Shown here piece by piece: positions 9,732 through 19,016 of a DNA stretch of 64,000 bases; within the stretch, counting starts at the first letter, position 1, and each line of letters begins with the position of its first letter. The stretch is from Dethiobacter alkaliphilus AHT 1 (GTDB lineage: Bacteria > Bacillota > Dethiobacteria > Dethiobacterales > Dethiobacteraceae): the NCBI RefSeq assembly GCF_000174415.1, contig NZ_ACJM01000006.1, forward strand, positions 62,001-126,000, written 5' to 3'. The translations under genes and the position numbers were made by a program. Under the pieces are notes generated by a model, which saw only the letters and a program-made list of their open reading frames with translations, did not search any database and was not told the origin of the DNA.

Positions 9732-10895
9732 CTAACGCCGTGCCAAAAGCTCCAGATAATTTTCCAGATTGGCTTTCATTTCTTCTGTGGAGTCGCCCCC
9801 CAATTTTTCCCGCAGCGCCACCGCCACTTCCCAGGCCACCACCGCTTCTCCCACAATCGCCGCCGCCGGTACCGCACAGGCATCGGAGCGCTCTACCGCC
9901 GCTTCAAAGGGCGCATGGTCGGTCATATCCACACTGCGAAGCGGCTTATATAAAGTAGGAATGGGCTTCATGGCTGCCCGCACCATCAGCGGTTCCCCGT
10001 TGGTAATGCCGCCTTCCAGGCCGCCGGCCCGGTTCGTCAGACGAAAATAGCCGCGCCCGTCCTCATAGCCGATTTCATCATGCACCAGAGACCCGGGGCG
10101 CACCGCCGCAGCGAACCCGGCGCCAATCTCCACCCCTTTAATGGCCTGAATGCTCATCAATGCCCCGGCCAGACGGCCGTCCAGCTTCTTATCCCACTGC
10201 ACATGGCTGCCCAGGCCCACCGGCACACCCTGCACCACCACTTCAAAAACTCCGCCCAGCGAATCACCATCGGCCTTGGCCCGGTCAATTCGCGTCTTCA
10301 TTTTCTCTTCGGCCACAAGATCCGCCGAGCGAACCGGCGAATTTTCCACTTTCTCATACTGTATGACCAACTCATCCGGCGACAGGGTATCTGCAGCTAT
10401 CTCCCCGATGGAGACAACCTGCGAATATACAGAAATGCCAAACGCCGCCAACATTTCTTTGGCCACAGCGCCCACCGCCACCCGGGCCGCCGTCTCCCGG
10501 GCACTGGCCCGCTCCAGCACATCCCGCACATCGGCCAGATTATACTTTTGCGCCCCGGCCAAATCGGCATGGCCCGGCCGCGGCCTGGTCACCGCATCCA
10601 ACTCCTCAGGCGCCTCGCCATCGGGAGCCATTTTGCCGGTCCAATTCTCAAAATCCCGATTATTTATCCTCAGAGTCAAAGGGCTGCCCAGCGTCCGCTT
10701 AAAGCGCAGGCCGGTCAACACCTCCACCCGGTCTTTTTCAATTTTCATCCGCCCGCCGCGGCCATATCCCTGTTGGCGCCGCGCCAACTCACGGTTCACC
10801 GCCGCCGGATCCACTCTCAGATTGGCAGGCAAACCTTCCACTATGGCACACAACGCGGGGCCGTGTGACTCCCCCGCCGTCAGAAATCGCATCAT
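9732..10895 (-). CDS. aroC: Chorismate synthase
   Basis: Converts EPSP to chorismate with reduced FMN, the branch point for aromatic amino acids. The 387-residue protein opens with [16 protein letters not shown] and contains [27 protein letters not shown] and the C-terminal [14 protein letters not shown] signature. Its start overlaps the lgt stop by 4 bases (ATGA). Length is normal for the family. Confidence 0.97.
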   Translation of the reverse strand: MMRFLTAGESHGPALCAIVEGLPANLRVDPAAVNRELARRQQGYGRGGRMKIEKDRVEVLTGLRFKRTLGSPLTLRINNRDFENWTGKMAPDGEAPEELDAVTRPRPGHADLAGAQKYNLADVRDVLERASARETAARVAVGAVAKEMLAAFGISVYSQVVSIGEIAADTLSPDELVIQYEKVENSPVRSADLVAEEKMKTRIDRAKADGDSLGGVFEVVVQGVPVGLGSHVQWDKKLDGRLAGALMSIQAIKGVEIGAGFAAAVRPGSLVHDEIGYEDGRGYFRLTNRAGGLEGGITNGEPLMVRAAMKPIPTLYKPLRSVDMTDHAPFEAAVERSDACAVPAAAIVGEAVVAWEVAVALREKLGGDSTEEMKANLENYLELLARR

Positions 10896-11665
10896 AGATA
10901 GATCCCTCCATCAATGTTTTTGGACTGCTTCGCCCGCCGTTTCAGATACCACAAGACCAACAGCCCGCCGTGAATCAAAATCAGGCTCACCACCTGCCCC
11001 GCAGGCATTCCACCCCAATAAGGCACGTCGGCTCGAATCCCTTCAATCCAAAACCGGCCCGCCGAATACCAAATCAGGTAACGCAGAAAAATTCCGCCGG
11101 CCACCGTTTCACCCTTACTCTTATACAAAAGAAAAGCAAAAACACCAAGATTCCAGATAAACTCATAAAAAAAGATGGGATGGCGCATGGCCCCGTCAAT
11201 ATACAATGCCCAGGGAACGCCGGTTTCAATCCCGTAGGCTTCCTGATTAAAAAAGTTTCCCCAGCGGCCGATGGCCTGCCCCAAAATCAACCCCGGAGCA
11301 CAAACATCACCCAGGCGCCAAAACGATATCCCGGTCCGCCATGTATAGAGCACTGCCGCCAGAACTCCGCCCAAAATCCCGCCATGAATGGAGAGCCCGC
11401 CGCCACGCAAATCAAACATGGCCAGCCAGTCCCCCCCATAGTGAGATAAATTAGTCACCACAAAGATAAAACGGGCCCCGGCTATAGCCATTGGGACCGC
11501 CAAAAGTAAGAAACCCAGCACCCGGTCTTCAGCAATTCCGTACCGGGGGGCACGATTTTTTGCCACCAGCATTCCGGCAAAAATACCCAGGGTAATCATC
11601 ACCCCGTACCAGTACACCGCCAAACCAAACAGGCGAAACGCCACCGGATCAATCTGAATATGCAT
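10892..11665 (-). CDS. lgt: Prolipoprotein diacylglyceryl transferase
   Basis: Integral membrane enzyme that attaches diacylglycerol to the lipobox cysteine of prolipoproteins. About seven helices in 257 aa; the signature [13 protein letters not shown] around residue 96 and [17 protein letters not shown] around 133 are diagnostic. At least two lipoproteins in this window (50.1 and 54.6 kb) would be its substrates. It sits between ogt and aroC in one tight minus-strand run. Confidence 0.96.
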   Translation of the reverse strand: MHIQIDPVAFRLFGLAVYWYGVMITLGIFAGMLVAKNRAPRYGIAEDRVLGFLLLAVPMAIAGARFIFVVTNLSHYGGDWLAMFDLRGGGLSIHGGILGGVLAAVLYTWRTGISFWRLGDVCAPGLILGQAIGRWGNFFNQEAYGIETGVPWALYIDGAMRHPIFFYEFIWNLGVFAFLLYKSKGETVAGGIFLRYLIWYSAGRFWIEGIRADVPYWGGMPAGQVVSLILIHGGLLVLWYLKRRAKQSKNIDGGIYL

Positions 11666-11676
11666 GTCTTCCTCCC

Positions 11677-12144
11677 TTACGCCTGCTCCAGCTGCAACAA
11701 CCGTTCTTTCCAGGAAAGGCCGCTGCTAAAACCGCCCAGGCCGCCGTCGCTTTTTACCACCCGGTGACAGGGAATCACCAGCACCGTCCGGTTGTTGGCC
11801 ATGGCCTGCCCCGCCGCCCGTACCGCCTTGGGCGAACCGGCCTCCCTGGCCAACCAGCCATAACTGCGGCTCTCCCCATAAGAAATAGTCCTACAGGCCT
11901 CCAGAACCCGCCGAAAAAACGGCGGATACCCGCCATAGTCCACGGGACACCTAAAAGAAACTCTCTTGCCGGCAAAATAATCCTTTAAATCAGCGGCCAA
12001 CTGCCTGACCCACTGAGGATCAGCCGCCGCCACAGCCGGACAATCACCGCTCTCCTGCCCCGGCAACCCCAACTGCAAAAGCCCGCCATCCCCATAAACC
12101 AAACAAACAACCCCGGCCACCGTCTCCACAAACCTCTTCTCCAT
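11677..12144 (-). CDS. ogt: Methylated-DNA-[protein]-cysteine S-methyltransferase
   Basis: Suicide repair protein that removes methyl groups from O6-methylguanine onto its own cysteine. The active site VIPCHRVVKSDGGLGGFSSG is intact and preceded by the DNA-recognition helix (KAVRAAGQAMANN). Start MEKRFVETVAG (155 aa) follows GGAGGTTGGG; a frame running 70 codons further upstream is just the dispersed repeat at 12.2-12.4 kb read as protein and should not be included. Confidence 0.93.
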   Translation of the reverse strand: MEKRFVETVAGVVCLVYGDGGLLQLGLPGQESGDCPAVAAADPQWVRQLAADLKDYFAGKRVSFRCPVDYGGYPPFFRRVLEACRTISYGESRSYGWLAREAGSPKAVRAAGQAMANNRTVLVIPCHRVVKSDGGLGGFSSGLSWKERLLQLEQA

Positions 12145-12245
12145 CCCAACCTCCACATGAAACCGCGAAGTCTTAAGTATGCAAAAACCTGCAAAATCCT
12201 GCAAAAAAAGGACCGTCCCCAATTCGCACCCAATTCGCACGCTTC

Positions 12246-12373
12246 CATCCCGGCCGGGCCGGCTGTTTAGAAGCAAGCAGGTCGACGGGCGCAAAGGGTT
12301 CCGGCACCGGAGGCGTATATGTAATACGCTGAGGATGCCGGGTTCCTGCGGCAACCTAGAGATGCGCCGCTTA
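12246..12373. repeat. Dispersed structured repeat, copy 1
   Basis: About 128 bp that recur with high similarity at 33490-33614. Both copies share the blocks AGAAGCAAGCAGGTCG, GGTTCCGGCACCG, GAGGATGCCGGGTTCC and GATGCGCCGCTTA. Inside is a nested hairpin, CCGGCA...TGCCGG enclosing GCGTAT-loop-ATACGC. Just outside (12179-12245) are degenerate TGCAAAA units and AAAGGACCGTCCCC. The copy ends about 20 bp downstream of the rrf2 stop codon. It probably is a REP-like or transposon-derived element; no transposase is in the window. Confidence 0.8.
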
Positions 12374-12393
12374 TAAATAGCCGGACCTACTAC

Positions 12394-12843
12394 CTAAATG
12401 TAGTACATGTATCCCTTGCCGCTCATTTTGCGTTGCTCTTCTACGATTTGGGCCAGGGTGATGCCGTCCAGGATTTCGTTGATCTGGTCGCGGACGTTGC
12501 CCCAGATGCTGCGCATGACACAGTCGGTGGAACGTTCGCAGCTCTCGTGGCCGTCGTCGTCAATGACACATTCGGTGGGTGCGATGGGTCCTTCCAGCAC
12601 CCGGATAATATCACCCAGCGTAATTTCTTCCGGTGGACGGGCCAGGCGATAACCTCCCTGGGCTCCGCGCACACTGCGGATCAGTCCGGCCTTTTTCAGG
12701 CTGGCAAACAAATGCTCCAGATATTTTTCCGAGATATGTTCCCGCTGCGCCACACTCTTTAGTGCAATGGCTCCTTCGCCACTGTGCAAAGCCAGGTCAA
12801 ACATGGCACGGACGCCATACCTGCCCTTGGTTGATAGCCGCAT
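12394..12843 (-). CDS. Rrf2/IscR-family transcription regulator with Fe-S-type cysteines
   Basis: A 149-residue winged-helix protein beginning MRLSTKGRYGVRAMFDLAL, the hallmark of the Rrf2 family, with the recognition segment SEKYLEHLFASLKKAGLI. Three cysteines near residues 92-107, spaced C-X9-C-X5-C, resemble the IscR cluster ligands (C-X5-C-X5-C in E. coli), so binding of a [2Fe-2S] cluster is likely but the spacing is longer. No cysteine desulfurase follows it, unlike the usual iscR-iscS arrangement. It follows hisJ by 35 bp. Confidence 0.9.
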   Translation of the reverse strand: MRLSTKGRYGVRAMFDLALHSGEGAIALKSVAQREHISEKYLEHLFASLKKAGLIRSVRGAQGGYRLARPPEEITLGDIIRVLEGPIAPTECVIDDDGHESCERSTDCVMRSIWGNVRDQINEILDGITLAQIVEEQRKMSGKGYMYYI

Positions 12844-12878
12844 CGATTTCCCCTGCCTTTCAAAAATAATAGTAATCT

Positions 12879-13706
12879 CTAAAGCGAAATATTAGGTTCC
12901 ACTGTCAGCTCCAGAGGACGCATGGTGCGCTTTCCTCCGGCAAAGGATGCAACTTCTGTGAATCCTATTTTATCTAAAATTAACGCCGCCCGCCGCAGGC
13001 CGCAGCCCACTTCCTTGGGCCGGTGGGCATCGGAGCCCATGGTAACGGGAATCCCTATATCCTGGCACTGGGCCAAAAACGCTTCCCCGGGATATGCTTC
13101 CCTCACCGGAGCCCGCCAGCCGGAGGAGTTTAACTCCACGCAGATATCCGCTTCTTTTAGGATGCGACAGGTTTCTTCCACCAGATGGTCCCACGATTTA
13201 CGGGGAAAGAAGGAAAACTTTTTCACCACATCCAAATGGCCCACAATATCAAAGAGGCCGCTTTTTGCCATCCGGCAAACCTCAGCAAAATACTCTTCAT
13301 AGAGTTTATCAATGTCGGCCCACTCATAGCGTTTGATATAGTCGGGATGGGTAAAGTCCCAGTCCTTTACAAAATGAATGGAGCCAATCACATAATCAAA
13401 GGGATATTGCTGTAAAAGCTGTGCCGTTAACTCTTCCTGTCCCGGCAGATAATCCACTTCCACACCCAGGCGCACCGGGATAGAGGCACTTTTTTGCAGC
13501 GCATGCACATCGGCAATGTATTCGTCCAGTTCATCAGGCTGCATGGATACCGGTTCATCCAGATCAACGCCCAGCATCCCCAACGGAAAGTGGTCGGCAA
13601 AGCCGATTTCCGCCAGTCCTTTTTTCTCCGCCTCCGCCAGATACTCCCTCATCTCGCCGGAGGCATGACAACACCGCCAGGTATGGATATGGTAATCTAG
13701 CATCAT
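12879..13706 (-). CDS. hisJ: Histidinol-phosphatase, PHP family (HisJ/HisK type)
   Basis: Removes phosphate from L-histidinol phosphate, the penultimate step of histidine synthesis. The PHP metal site begins DYHIHTWRCCHASG (His6, His8) and continues with EIGFADHFPLG, GVEVDYLP, IGSIHFV, DIVGHLDVVKKF and SDAHRPKEVG. At 275 aa it matches the Bacillus HisJ/HisK type, not the HAD-type HisB-N phosphatase. It is the last gene of the his operon, 5 bp after hisIE. Either of the first two Met codons could start it. Confidence 0.92.
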   Translation of the reverse strand: MMLDYHIHTWRCCHASGEMREYLAEAEKKGLAEIGFADHFPLGMLGVDLDEPVSMQPDELDEYIADVHALQKSASIPVRLGVEVDYLPGQEELTAQLLQQYPFDYVIGSIHFVKDWDFTHPDYIKRYEWADIDKLYEEYFAEVCRMAKSGLFDIVGHLDVVKKFSFFPRKSWDHLVEETCRILKEADICVELNSSGWRAPVREAYPGEAFLAQCQDIGIPVTMGSDAHRPKEVGCGLRRAALILDKIGFTEVASFAGGKRTMRPLELTVEPNISL

Positions 13707-13711
13707 AATCT

Positions 13712-14344
13712 TTACTGCCCCTCCGCGGGTTTGGGACGATGGCGCCGGGCCAGCTCACTGAGCACCTCGGAAACCGCCACGTCTTTTTCCGCCAGTAATA
13801 CAAGCAGGTGGAAAATCAAATCTCCGGACTCATAAATCAACTCATTCCGGTCTTCGTTTTTGGCGGCGATGATTACCTCGCCCGCCTCTTCCCCAACTTT
13901 TTTCAAAATCCTGTCCAGGCCCTTGTCAAACAGCTTGGCAACATAGGAGCCTTCCGGCTTGTTTACTTTGCGCTCCGCAATAATGCGCTCCAGCTCCGGC
14001 AGGAAATTACCGATATCCAGATTCTCCGCACCGGAGAGGGACTGGTAGAAACAGGTGGCCGCTCCGGTATGACAGGCCACTCCGGTCTGCTCCACCTGCA
14101 CCAAAAGCGCATCTTTGTCACAGTCAAAATCTATGCGCCGCACTTTCTGGATATGGCCCGATGTGGCCCCTTTGTGCCACAGCTCATTGCGGCTGCGGCT
14201 AAAGAACCAGGTTTCACCGGTCTCCACCGTTTTCTTAAGCGATTCCTCGTTCATATACGCCAGCATCAGTACACGGCCCGTCTCTGCATCCTGAACCACT
14301 GCGGGGATCAGGCCGTTTTGATCAAACTTCAGGTTGGTGATCAT
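13712..14344 (-). CDS. hisIE: Bifunctional phosphoribosyl-AMP cyclohydrolase / phosphoribosyl-ATP pyrophosphatase
   Basis: Catalyses steps 2 and 3 of histidine synthesis. The HisI half (1-115) has the zinc and catalytic motifs [29 protein letters not shown] and [13 protein letters not shown]; the HisE half (about 120-205) is the helical pyrophosphatase with [22 protein letters not shown] and the acidic [13 protein letters not shown]. Its start overlaps hisF by 23 bp. Confidence 0.96.
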   Translation of the reverse strand: MITNLKFDQNGLIPAVVQDAETGRVLMLAYMNEESLKKTVETGETWFFSRSRNELWHKGATSGHIQKVRRIDFDCDKDALLVQVEQTGVACHTGAATCFYQSLSGAENLDIGNFLPELERIIAERKVNKPEGSYVAKLFDKGLDRILKKVGEEAGEVIIAAKNEDRNELIYESGDLIFHLLVLLAEKDVAVSEVLSELARRHRPKPAEGQ

Positions 14345-15101
14345 ACCGTACAGGCACCCCCCGCTCCACTAAATATTGTTTCACCTCGGCCACGCTAAAC
14401 TCTTTGTAATGAAAGACAGAAGCGGCCAGTGCCGCGTCTGCGTTTGCCTCACCCAGCACAGTATGGAAATGCTCCATGGCTCCCGCACCGCCGGAGGCAA
14501 TAACGGGAATTCTCAGCTCTTTGGCCACCGCCGCGGTTAGCGGCAAATCATAGCCGTCTTTACTGCCGTCGCAGTCCATGCTGGTTAAAAGAATTTCTCC
14601 CGCACCCCGCCGCTGCGCCTCCGCCACCCAGGCCAACACCGAACGGCCCGTGGGGGTGCGCCCGCCATGGGTATACACTTCCCAGTCTTTTTGCTCTTCA
14701 CTCCATTTGGCATCCACCGCCAAAACGATACACTGAGAGCCAAAACGCTCTGCCGCAGCGGTGATTAATTCCGGGTTCTCCACCGCCGCCGTATTCAGTG
14801 ACACTTTATCAGCGCCGGCCACCAGCATCTGCCGCACATGCTCCAGCTCACTGATGCCGCCCCCCACAATAAAGGGGATAAAGACCTGCTCGGCAGTGCG
14901 GCGCACCATCTCCAGGGTGGTACCCCGCCCCTCATGGGAAGCGGTTATATCCAGAAATACCAACTCATCGGCGCCGGCCCGGTCGTAAAACTTGGCCAGC
15001 TCCACCGGGTCTCCCGCATCGCGCAGGTTCACAAATTGTGTCCCCTTTACCACCCGCCCGTCTTTCACATCCAGGCAGGGGACAATGCGCTTGGCAAGCA
15101 T
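14322..15101 (-). CDS. hisF: Imidazole glycerol phosphate synthase, cyclase subunit
   Basis: TIM-barrel subunit that uses ammonia from HisH to form imidazole glycerol phosphate and AICAR. The 259-residue chain starts [20 protein letters not shown], with the catalytic Asp11 in CLDVKD and Asp130-equivalent in VLAVDAKW; phosphate sites are GGGISELE and [10 protein letters not shown]. Directly follows hisA with no gap. Confidence 0.97.
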   Translation of the reverse strand: MLAKRIVPCLDVKDGRVVKGTQFVNLRDAGDPVELAKFYDRAGADELVFLDITASHEGRGTTLEMVRRTAEQVFIPFIVGGGISELEHVRQMLVAGADKVSLNTAAVENPELITAAAERFGSQCIVLAVDAKWSEEQKDWEVYTHGGRTPTGRSVLAWVAEAQRRGAGEILLTSMDCDGSKDGYDLPLTAAVAKELRIPVIASGGAGAMEHFHTVLGEANADAALAASVFHYKEFSVAEVKQYLVERGVPVRYDHQPEV

Positions 15102-15830
15102 TTAACGCTCCTCCGTAATCTTTAAGGCTTCGGCCAGGTTCACATTGCCGGTATAGAGTGCCTGTCCCATAATCACGGCGGTAACACCATACTGCTCCAG
15201 CTTCTGCAGATTAGAGATATCCTCCAGTGACGACACCCCACCGGAGGCAATCACGCCCAAGGGCACCGCTTCGGCCATTTCCTGCAGCGCTTCCAGATTC
15301 GGCCCCTGCAGCGTTCCGTCGCGATGAATATCGGTATAGACAATTTCCTTTACACCCAGCTCTGCCATGCGCAGCGCCAGGTCAATGGCTTTTTCCTTTG
15401 ATTCCTCAACCCAACCGCGGATGGCCACATAGCCGTTTTTGGCATCAATGCCCACCACAATCTGGCCGGGATACTTTTTACACAGCTCCTGGACCACATC
15501 CGGCTCGGTTACCGCCACGGTTCCTAAAATAACCCGGGCCACGCCGCGCTTTAGCAAATCCGCCGCAGTCTGCACGTCACGAATACCGCCGCCCACCTGC
15601 ACCGGAATCTTTACCGCCTGCACAATGCGCTCAATAATATCGGCATTTTTCATGGCGCCTTCAAAGGCTCCGTCTAAATCCACCAGGTGCAGCCGTCCGG
15701 CGCCCTCTTTTTCCCAGCGCTTGGCCGCCTCCACCGGATCTTCATGATAAACCGTTTCTTTATCCAATTCCCCGTGCACCAGCCGCACACAGCGGCCGTC
15801 ACGGATGTCCACTGCAGGGATGATTAACAT
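15102..15830 (-). CDS. hisA: ProFAR isomerase (HisA)
   Basis: Amadori isomerisation of ProFAR to PRFAR on a (beta/alpha)8 barrel. The 242 aa include IPAVDIRDGRCVRLVHGE (catalytic Asp8), VQVGGGIRDVQTA, VVGIDAKNGYVAIRGW and YTDIHRDGTLQGPN (second Asp). Its start overlaps the hisH stop by 7 bp. Confidence 0.97.
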   Translation of the reverse strand: MLIIPAVDIRDGRCVRLVHGELDKETVYHEDPVEAAKRWEKEGAGRLHLVDLDGAFEGAMKNADIIERIVQAVKIPVQVGGGIRDVQTAADLLKRGVARVILGTVAVTEPDVVQELCKKYPGQIVVGIDAKNGYVAIRGWVEESKEKAIDLALRMAELGVKEIVYTDIHRDGTLQGPNLEALQEMAEAVPLGVIASGGVSSLEDISNLQKLEQYGVTAVIMGQALYTGNVNLAEALKITEER

Positions 15831-16432
15831 TCCACCAGCTCCCCGAAATTTTTTAGTATCAACAAACCCAGCCGGCTGCTCTTCTCCGGATGAAACTGAA
15901 TGCCAAAGACGTTATCTTTTTGCACCACAGCAGAAAACTCACTGCCGTAATCTGCCGTGGCCAGATTAACCGCCGGGTCTTTGGGACGTACATAATATGA
16001 GTGCACAAAATAAAAATAGTCGCCATCCTTAATCCCATTTAACAAAGGATGCTTTCGTTTTATGGACAGCTGATTCCAGCCCACCTGGGGTACCTTCACC
16101 TCTCCGGTAAAGGGCACCACTTCACCGGGGATTAAACCCAGTCCCCTGTGTTCTCCCATTTCCTCACTGCTGTCAAACAACAGCTGATGACCCAGGCAAA
16201 TTCCCAACAAGGGCACTCCTTTGGCCACCTGCTGATAAATAGCTTTGTCCAGCCCTTCTGCCTGTAAGCTCTCCCTGGCCTGACCAAAGGCGCCTACTCC
16301 GGGCAGCACCAAGCCGTCGGCTTGTACTAAATCTTTGGGGTCCGCAGACACCACCGTGGCAAAACCAGCTTGGGCAAACCCGTTTTGAACACTGCGGAGG
16401 TTACCCATGCCATAGTCAATGATGACAATCAT
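15824..16432 (-). CDS. hisH: Imidazole glycerol phosphate synthase, glutaminase subunit
   Basis: Class I glutamine amidotransferase that feeds ammonia to HisF. The triad is visible: Cys in LLGICLGHQLLFDSS, His and Glu in GIQFHPEKSS. Start MIVIIDYGMGN (202 aa) is chosen because GGAGGTAGAAGAG precedes it; a start five codons earlier would put the ribosome-binding site inside the gene. A 73-bp gap to hisB holds no terminator that I can see. Confidence 0.96.
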   Translation of the reverse strand: MIVIIDYGMGNLRSVQNGFAQAGFATVVSADPKDLVQADGLVLPGVGAFGQARESLQAEGLDKAIYQQVAKGVPLLGICLGHQLLFDSSEEMGEHRGLGLIPGEVVPFTGEVKVPQVGWNQLSIKRKHPLLNGIKDGDYFYFVHSYYVRPKDPAVNLATADYGSEFSAVVQKDNVFGIQFHPEKSSRLGLLILKNFGELVEC

Positions 16433-16505
16433 CTCTTCTACCTCCACCTTTATCCTATTCCATAAACGCAGAAAAAAATCCTGCTAATTCACTAGGAATA
16501 CATAA

Positions 16506-17096
16506 TTATAATACTCCCTTGGTAGACGGAATTCCCTCTACCCGCGGGTCAAGCCCCACAGCCTCATCCAGCGCCCGGCCCAGCCCTTTAAAGGCCGCCT
16601 CCACAATATGGTGGGTATTGGTTCCCGTAAGTAACCGCACATGCAGCGTACATTTGGCCCGGTTCACAAAGGCCCGCAAAAATTCTTCCACCAGTTCCGT
16701 TTCGAAATTCCCCAACCGTGATGCGCCCAAAGGCAGCTCAAAGCCCAAATACGGCCGACCCGACAAGTCCACCGCCACCAGCACCAGCGCCTCATCCATA
16801 GGCAAAATCACCGAACCGTACCGCCGGATACCTGCTTTATCACCCAGCGCCTCATCAAAGGCATCGCCCAGCACCAGGCCCACATCTTCCACCAGGTGGT
16901 GAGCATCCACCGGTAAATCGCCCTCGGCGTTAATCTCTAAATCAAAAAAACCGTGACGGGAAAACAAAGTCAGCATATGTTCAAAAAACGGCACCCCAGT
17001 CTCCAGGTTTGCCCGGCCCTGGCCGTCTAACTCCAGCTTCAGCTCGATTTCCGTCTCTCCGGTTTTGCGATTAATTACCGCTTCCCTTTTCTTCAA
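16506..17096 (-). CDS. hisB: Imidazoleglycerol-phosphate dehydratase
   Basis: Mn-dependent dehydration of imidazole glycerol phosphate; monofunctional 196-residue form without the phosphatase domain, consistent with a separate HisJ. Metal-binding repeats are seen as PFFEHMLTLFSRHGFFD, DAHHLVEDVGLVLGDA, THHIVEAAFKGLGRAL. The ATG lies 26 bp inside the end of hisD. Confidence 0.97.
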   Translation of the reverse strand: MKKREAVINRKTGETEIELKLELDGQGRANLETGVPFFEHMLTLFSRHGFFDLEINAEGDLPVDAHHLVEDVGLVLGDAFDEALGDKAGIRRYGSVILPMDEALVLVAVDLSGRPYLGFELPLGASRLGNFETELVEEFLRAFVNRAKCTLHVRLLTGTNTHHIVEAAFKGLGRALDEAVGLDPRVEGIPSTKGVL

Positions 17097-18369
17097 GGTA
17101 CTCCCTCCTGATCTTTACCGCCTGTCCATGGGCCGTGAGCCCCTCCACCCGGGCCAACCCTTCAATCTTTTGGGCCGACTTTAAAAGTGCCTGCGGCGAG
17201 TAATAAATTACACTGGTCTTCTTCACAAAATCATCCACCGACAGCACCGAGGAAAAACGCCCCGCTCCGGCGGTGGGCAGCACATGGTTGGGCCCGGCCC
17301 AGTAGTCACCCACCGGCTCCGGCGTATAGGGCCCCACAAAGACAGCGCCGGCATTTTTCACCTTACCCAGCGCTTCCCAGGGCTCTGAAAGCTGCAGCTC
17401 CAAATGCTCCGGTGCCAGCTCGTTTACTATCTCCAGCGCTTCATCCAAAGAATCCACAATCACCAAAGCGCCTTGCTGTTGCAGCGATTCCCGGGCCACA
17501 TCACAGCGCTCCAGCTGTGCACACTGGCGCTTCAACTCCTTTTGCAAATCCAAGGCCAGCCTGGCTGATGTGGTCACACAGTAGGAAGCAGCCATCACAT
17601 CATGCTCCGCCTGGGACAACAAATCCGCCGCCACAAAGTCGGCCCTCGCCGAGGCATCGGCCACCACCAGCACCTCACTGGGTCCGGCCAACATATCAAT
17701 GCCCACCATCCCCGAGACTTCCCGTTTGGCCAGCGTCACATATAAATTGCCCGGCCCCACAATCTTATCCACTTTGGGCACCGTCTCCGTCCCGTAGGCC
17801 AGTGCCGCCACCGCCTGGGCGCCGCCGCACTTGTACACCGCATCGGCCCCGGCAATCTTTGCAGCCACCAGCGTATACGGGTTTATCTCTCCCCCGGCCT
17901 GCGGCGGAGTTACCAGCACCACTTTTTCTACCCCGGCCACCCGGGCCGGAATTACCGTCATCAAAACCGAGGAAGGATAGGCAGCCCCTCCGCCGGGAAC
18001 ATAGGCTCCGGCCTTCTCCACCGCCGTCACTCTCTGCCCCAGCGCCACCCCGTCAGCCTGGTGTTCCAGCCAGGAGTTTTGCACCTGCCGCCGGTGAAAG
18101 TCACGGATATTTTCCGCAGCCTCCACCAGGCTCTGCCGCACCTCAGGGTCCACCGCCTCTTCTGCGGCGGCAAACTCCTCTTCACTGACCAAAAGCGTTT
18201 CCAGCTCCACACCGTCAAACTTCCTGGTGTACTCCAGCACCGCTTCGTCGCCGCGCTGATTAACCTCAGCTAAGATATCCCTTACCGCCTGGGTGGCCTC
18301 GGGGTAATCATCAAAGCCGGCCCGGGTAAAGGTCTCCCGAAATGTCCGGCCGTCAAATTCCCTTAGCAT
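17071..18369 (-). CDS. hisD: Histidinol dehydrogenase
   Basis: Zn/NAD enzyme oxidising histidinol to histidine in two steps. The 432-residue protein has AYVPGGGAAYPSSVLM, DKIVGPGNLYVTLAKR, DMLAGPSEVLVVAD (NAD site), SQAEHD and ELAPEHLEL with the catalytic Glu-His pair, and ends near GPNHVLPTAGAGRFSS. Overlaps hisG by 7 bp and hisB by 26 bp. Confidence 0.97.
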   Translation of the reverse strand: MLREFDGRTFRETFTRAGFDDYPEATQAVRDILAEVNQRGDEAVLEYTRKFDGVELETLLVSEEEFAAAEEAVDPEVRQSLVEAAENIRDFHRRQVQNSWLEHQADGVALGQRVTAVEKAGAYVPGGGAAYPSSVLMTVIPARVAGVEKVVLVTPPQAGGEINPYTLVAAKIAGADAVYKCGGAQAVAALAYGTETVPKVDKIVGPGNLYVTLAKREVSGMVGIDMLAGPSEVLVVADASARADFVAADLLSQAEHDVMAASYCVTTSARLALDLQKELKRQCAQLERCDVARESLQQQGALVIVDSLDEALEIVNELAPEHLELQLSEPWEALGKVKNAGAVFVGPYTPEPVGDYWAGPNHVLPTAGAGRFSSVLSVDDFVKKTSVIYYSPQALLKSAQKIEGLARVEGLTAHGQAVKIRREYLEEKGSGN

Positions 18370-19016
18370 GGTTTCACCTCATTTACGTCCAGCACCTGCT
18401 CCAGCCGGTTTACCAAATCCATAACCCGGCCGCCCTTTACCTGGTAACTGCCGGGGTTGGCCACCAGCCGGGAGGTAATATAGGCGATGGTTTCCGTTTC
18501 CACCAGGTTGTTTTCCACCAGCGTCTTTCCGGTGGACACCAAATCCACAATTACATCGGCCAGATTCAAAAGCGGCGCCAGCTCAATGGAGCCGTGCAGC
18601 TTAATCACCTCAAACTGCTTGCCCTGCCCCTGAAAATGCCGCTCCGCCGTCCGCGGATATTTAGTGGCCACATAACCGCCGCTAAAGTCCTCACACCCCG
18701 CCTTTCTGGCCACCGACAAACGGCAGGGCCCGATACCCAGGTCAAGGAGCTCATAGAGTTCCTTGTCCTGCTCCATCAATACGTCTTTGCCCACCACGCC
18801 CAAATCCGCCACGCCATACTCCACATAGGTGGGGATATCGGTGGGTTTGGCCATGATGAAACGCAGTTTATGTTCTTCCAGGGTAAAAATCAGCTTGCGC
18901 GATTCTTCCCGCACCTCGTCACAGTTAATGCCCGCAGCTTCAAACAAATCCAATGTGGGCGGCAGGATTCTTCCCTTGGCCAAAGCTATGGTCAACCAGT
19001 CATTGGCAGCTAACAT
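18363..19016 (-). CDS. hisG: ATP phosphoribosyltransferase, short form
   Basis: First committed step of histidine synthesis. At 217 aa it is the short HisG that lacks the C-terminal regulatory domain and needs HisZ; the two genes overlap here by 7 bp. Motifs include LTIALAKGRILPPTLDL, YVEYGVADLGVVGKDVL and the PRPP loop DVIVDLVSTGKTLVENNL. Confidence 0.96.
   Translation of the reverse strand: MLAANDWLTIALAKGRILPPTLDLFEAAGINCDEVREESRKLIFTLEEHKLRFIMAKPTDIPTYVEYGVADLGVVGKDVLMEQDKELYELLDLGIGPCRLSVARKAGCEDFSGGYVATKYPRTAERHFQGQGKQFEVIKLHGSIELAPLLNLADVIVDLVSTGKTLVENNLVETETIAYITSRLVANPGSYQVKGGRVMDLVNRLEQVLDVNEVKPC

Noticed and set aside
12034-12354. N-terminal extension of ogt
   Set aside because: The extra 70 codons are the dispersed repeat; a good ribosome site supports the shorter start.
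17187-18188. Long plus-strand frame opposite hisD
   Set aside because: Proline- and arginine-rich antisense reading of a GC-rich conserved gene; no ribosome site.
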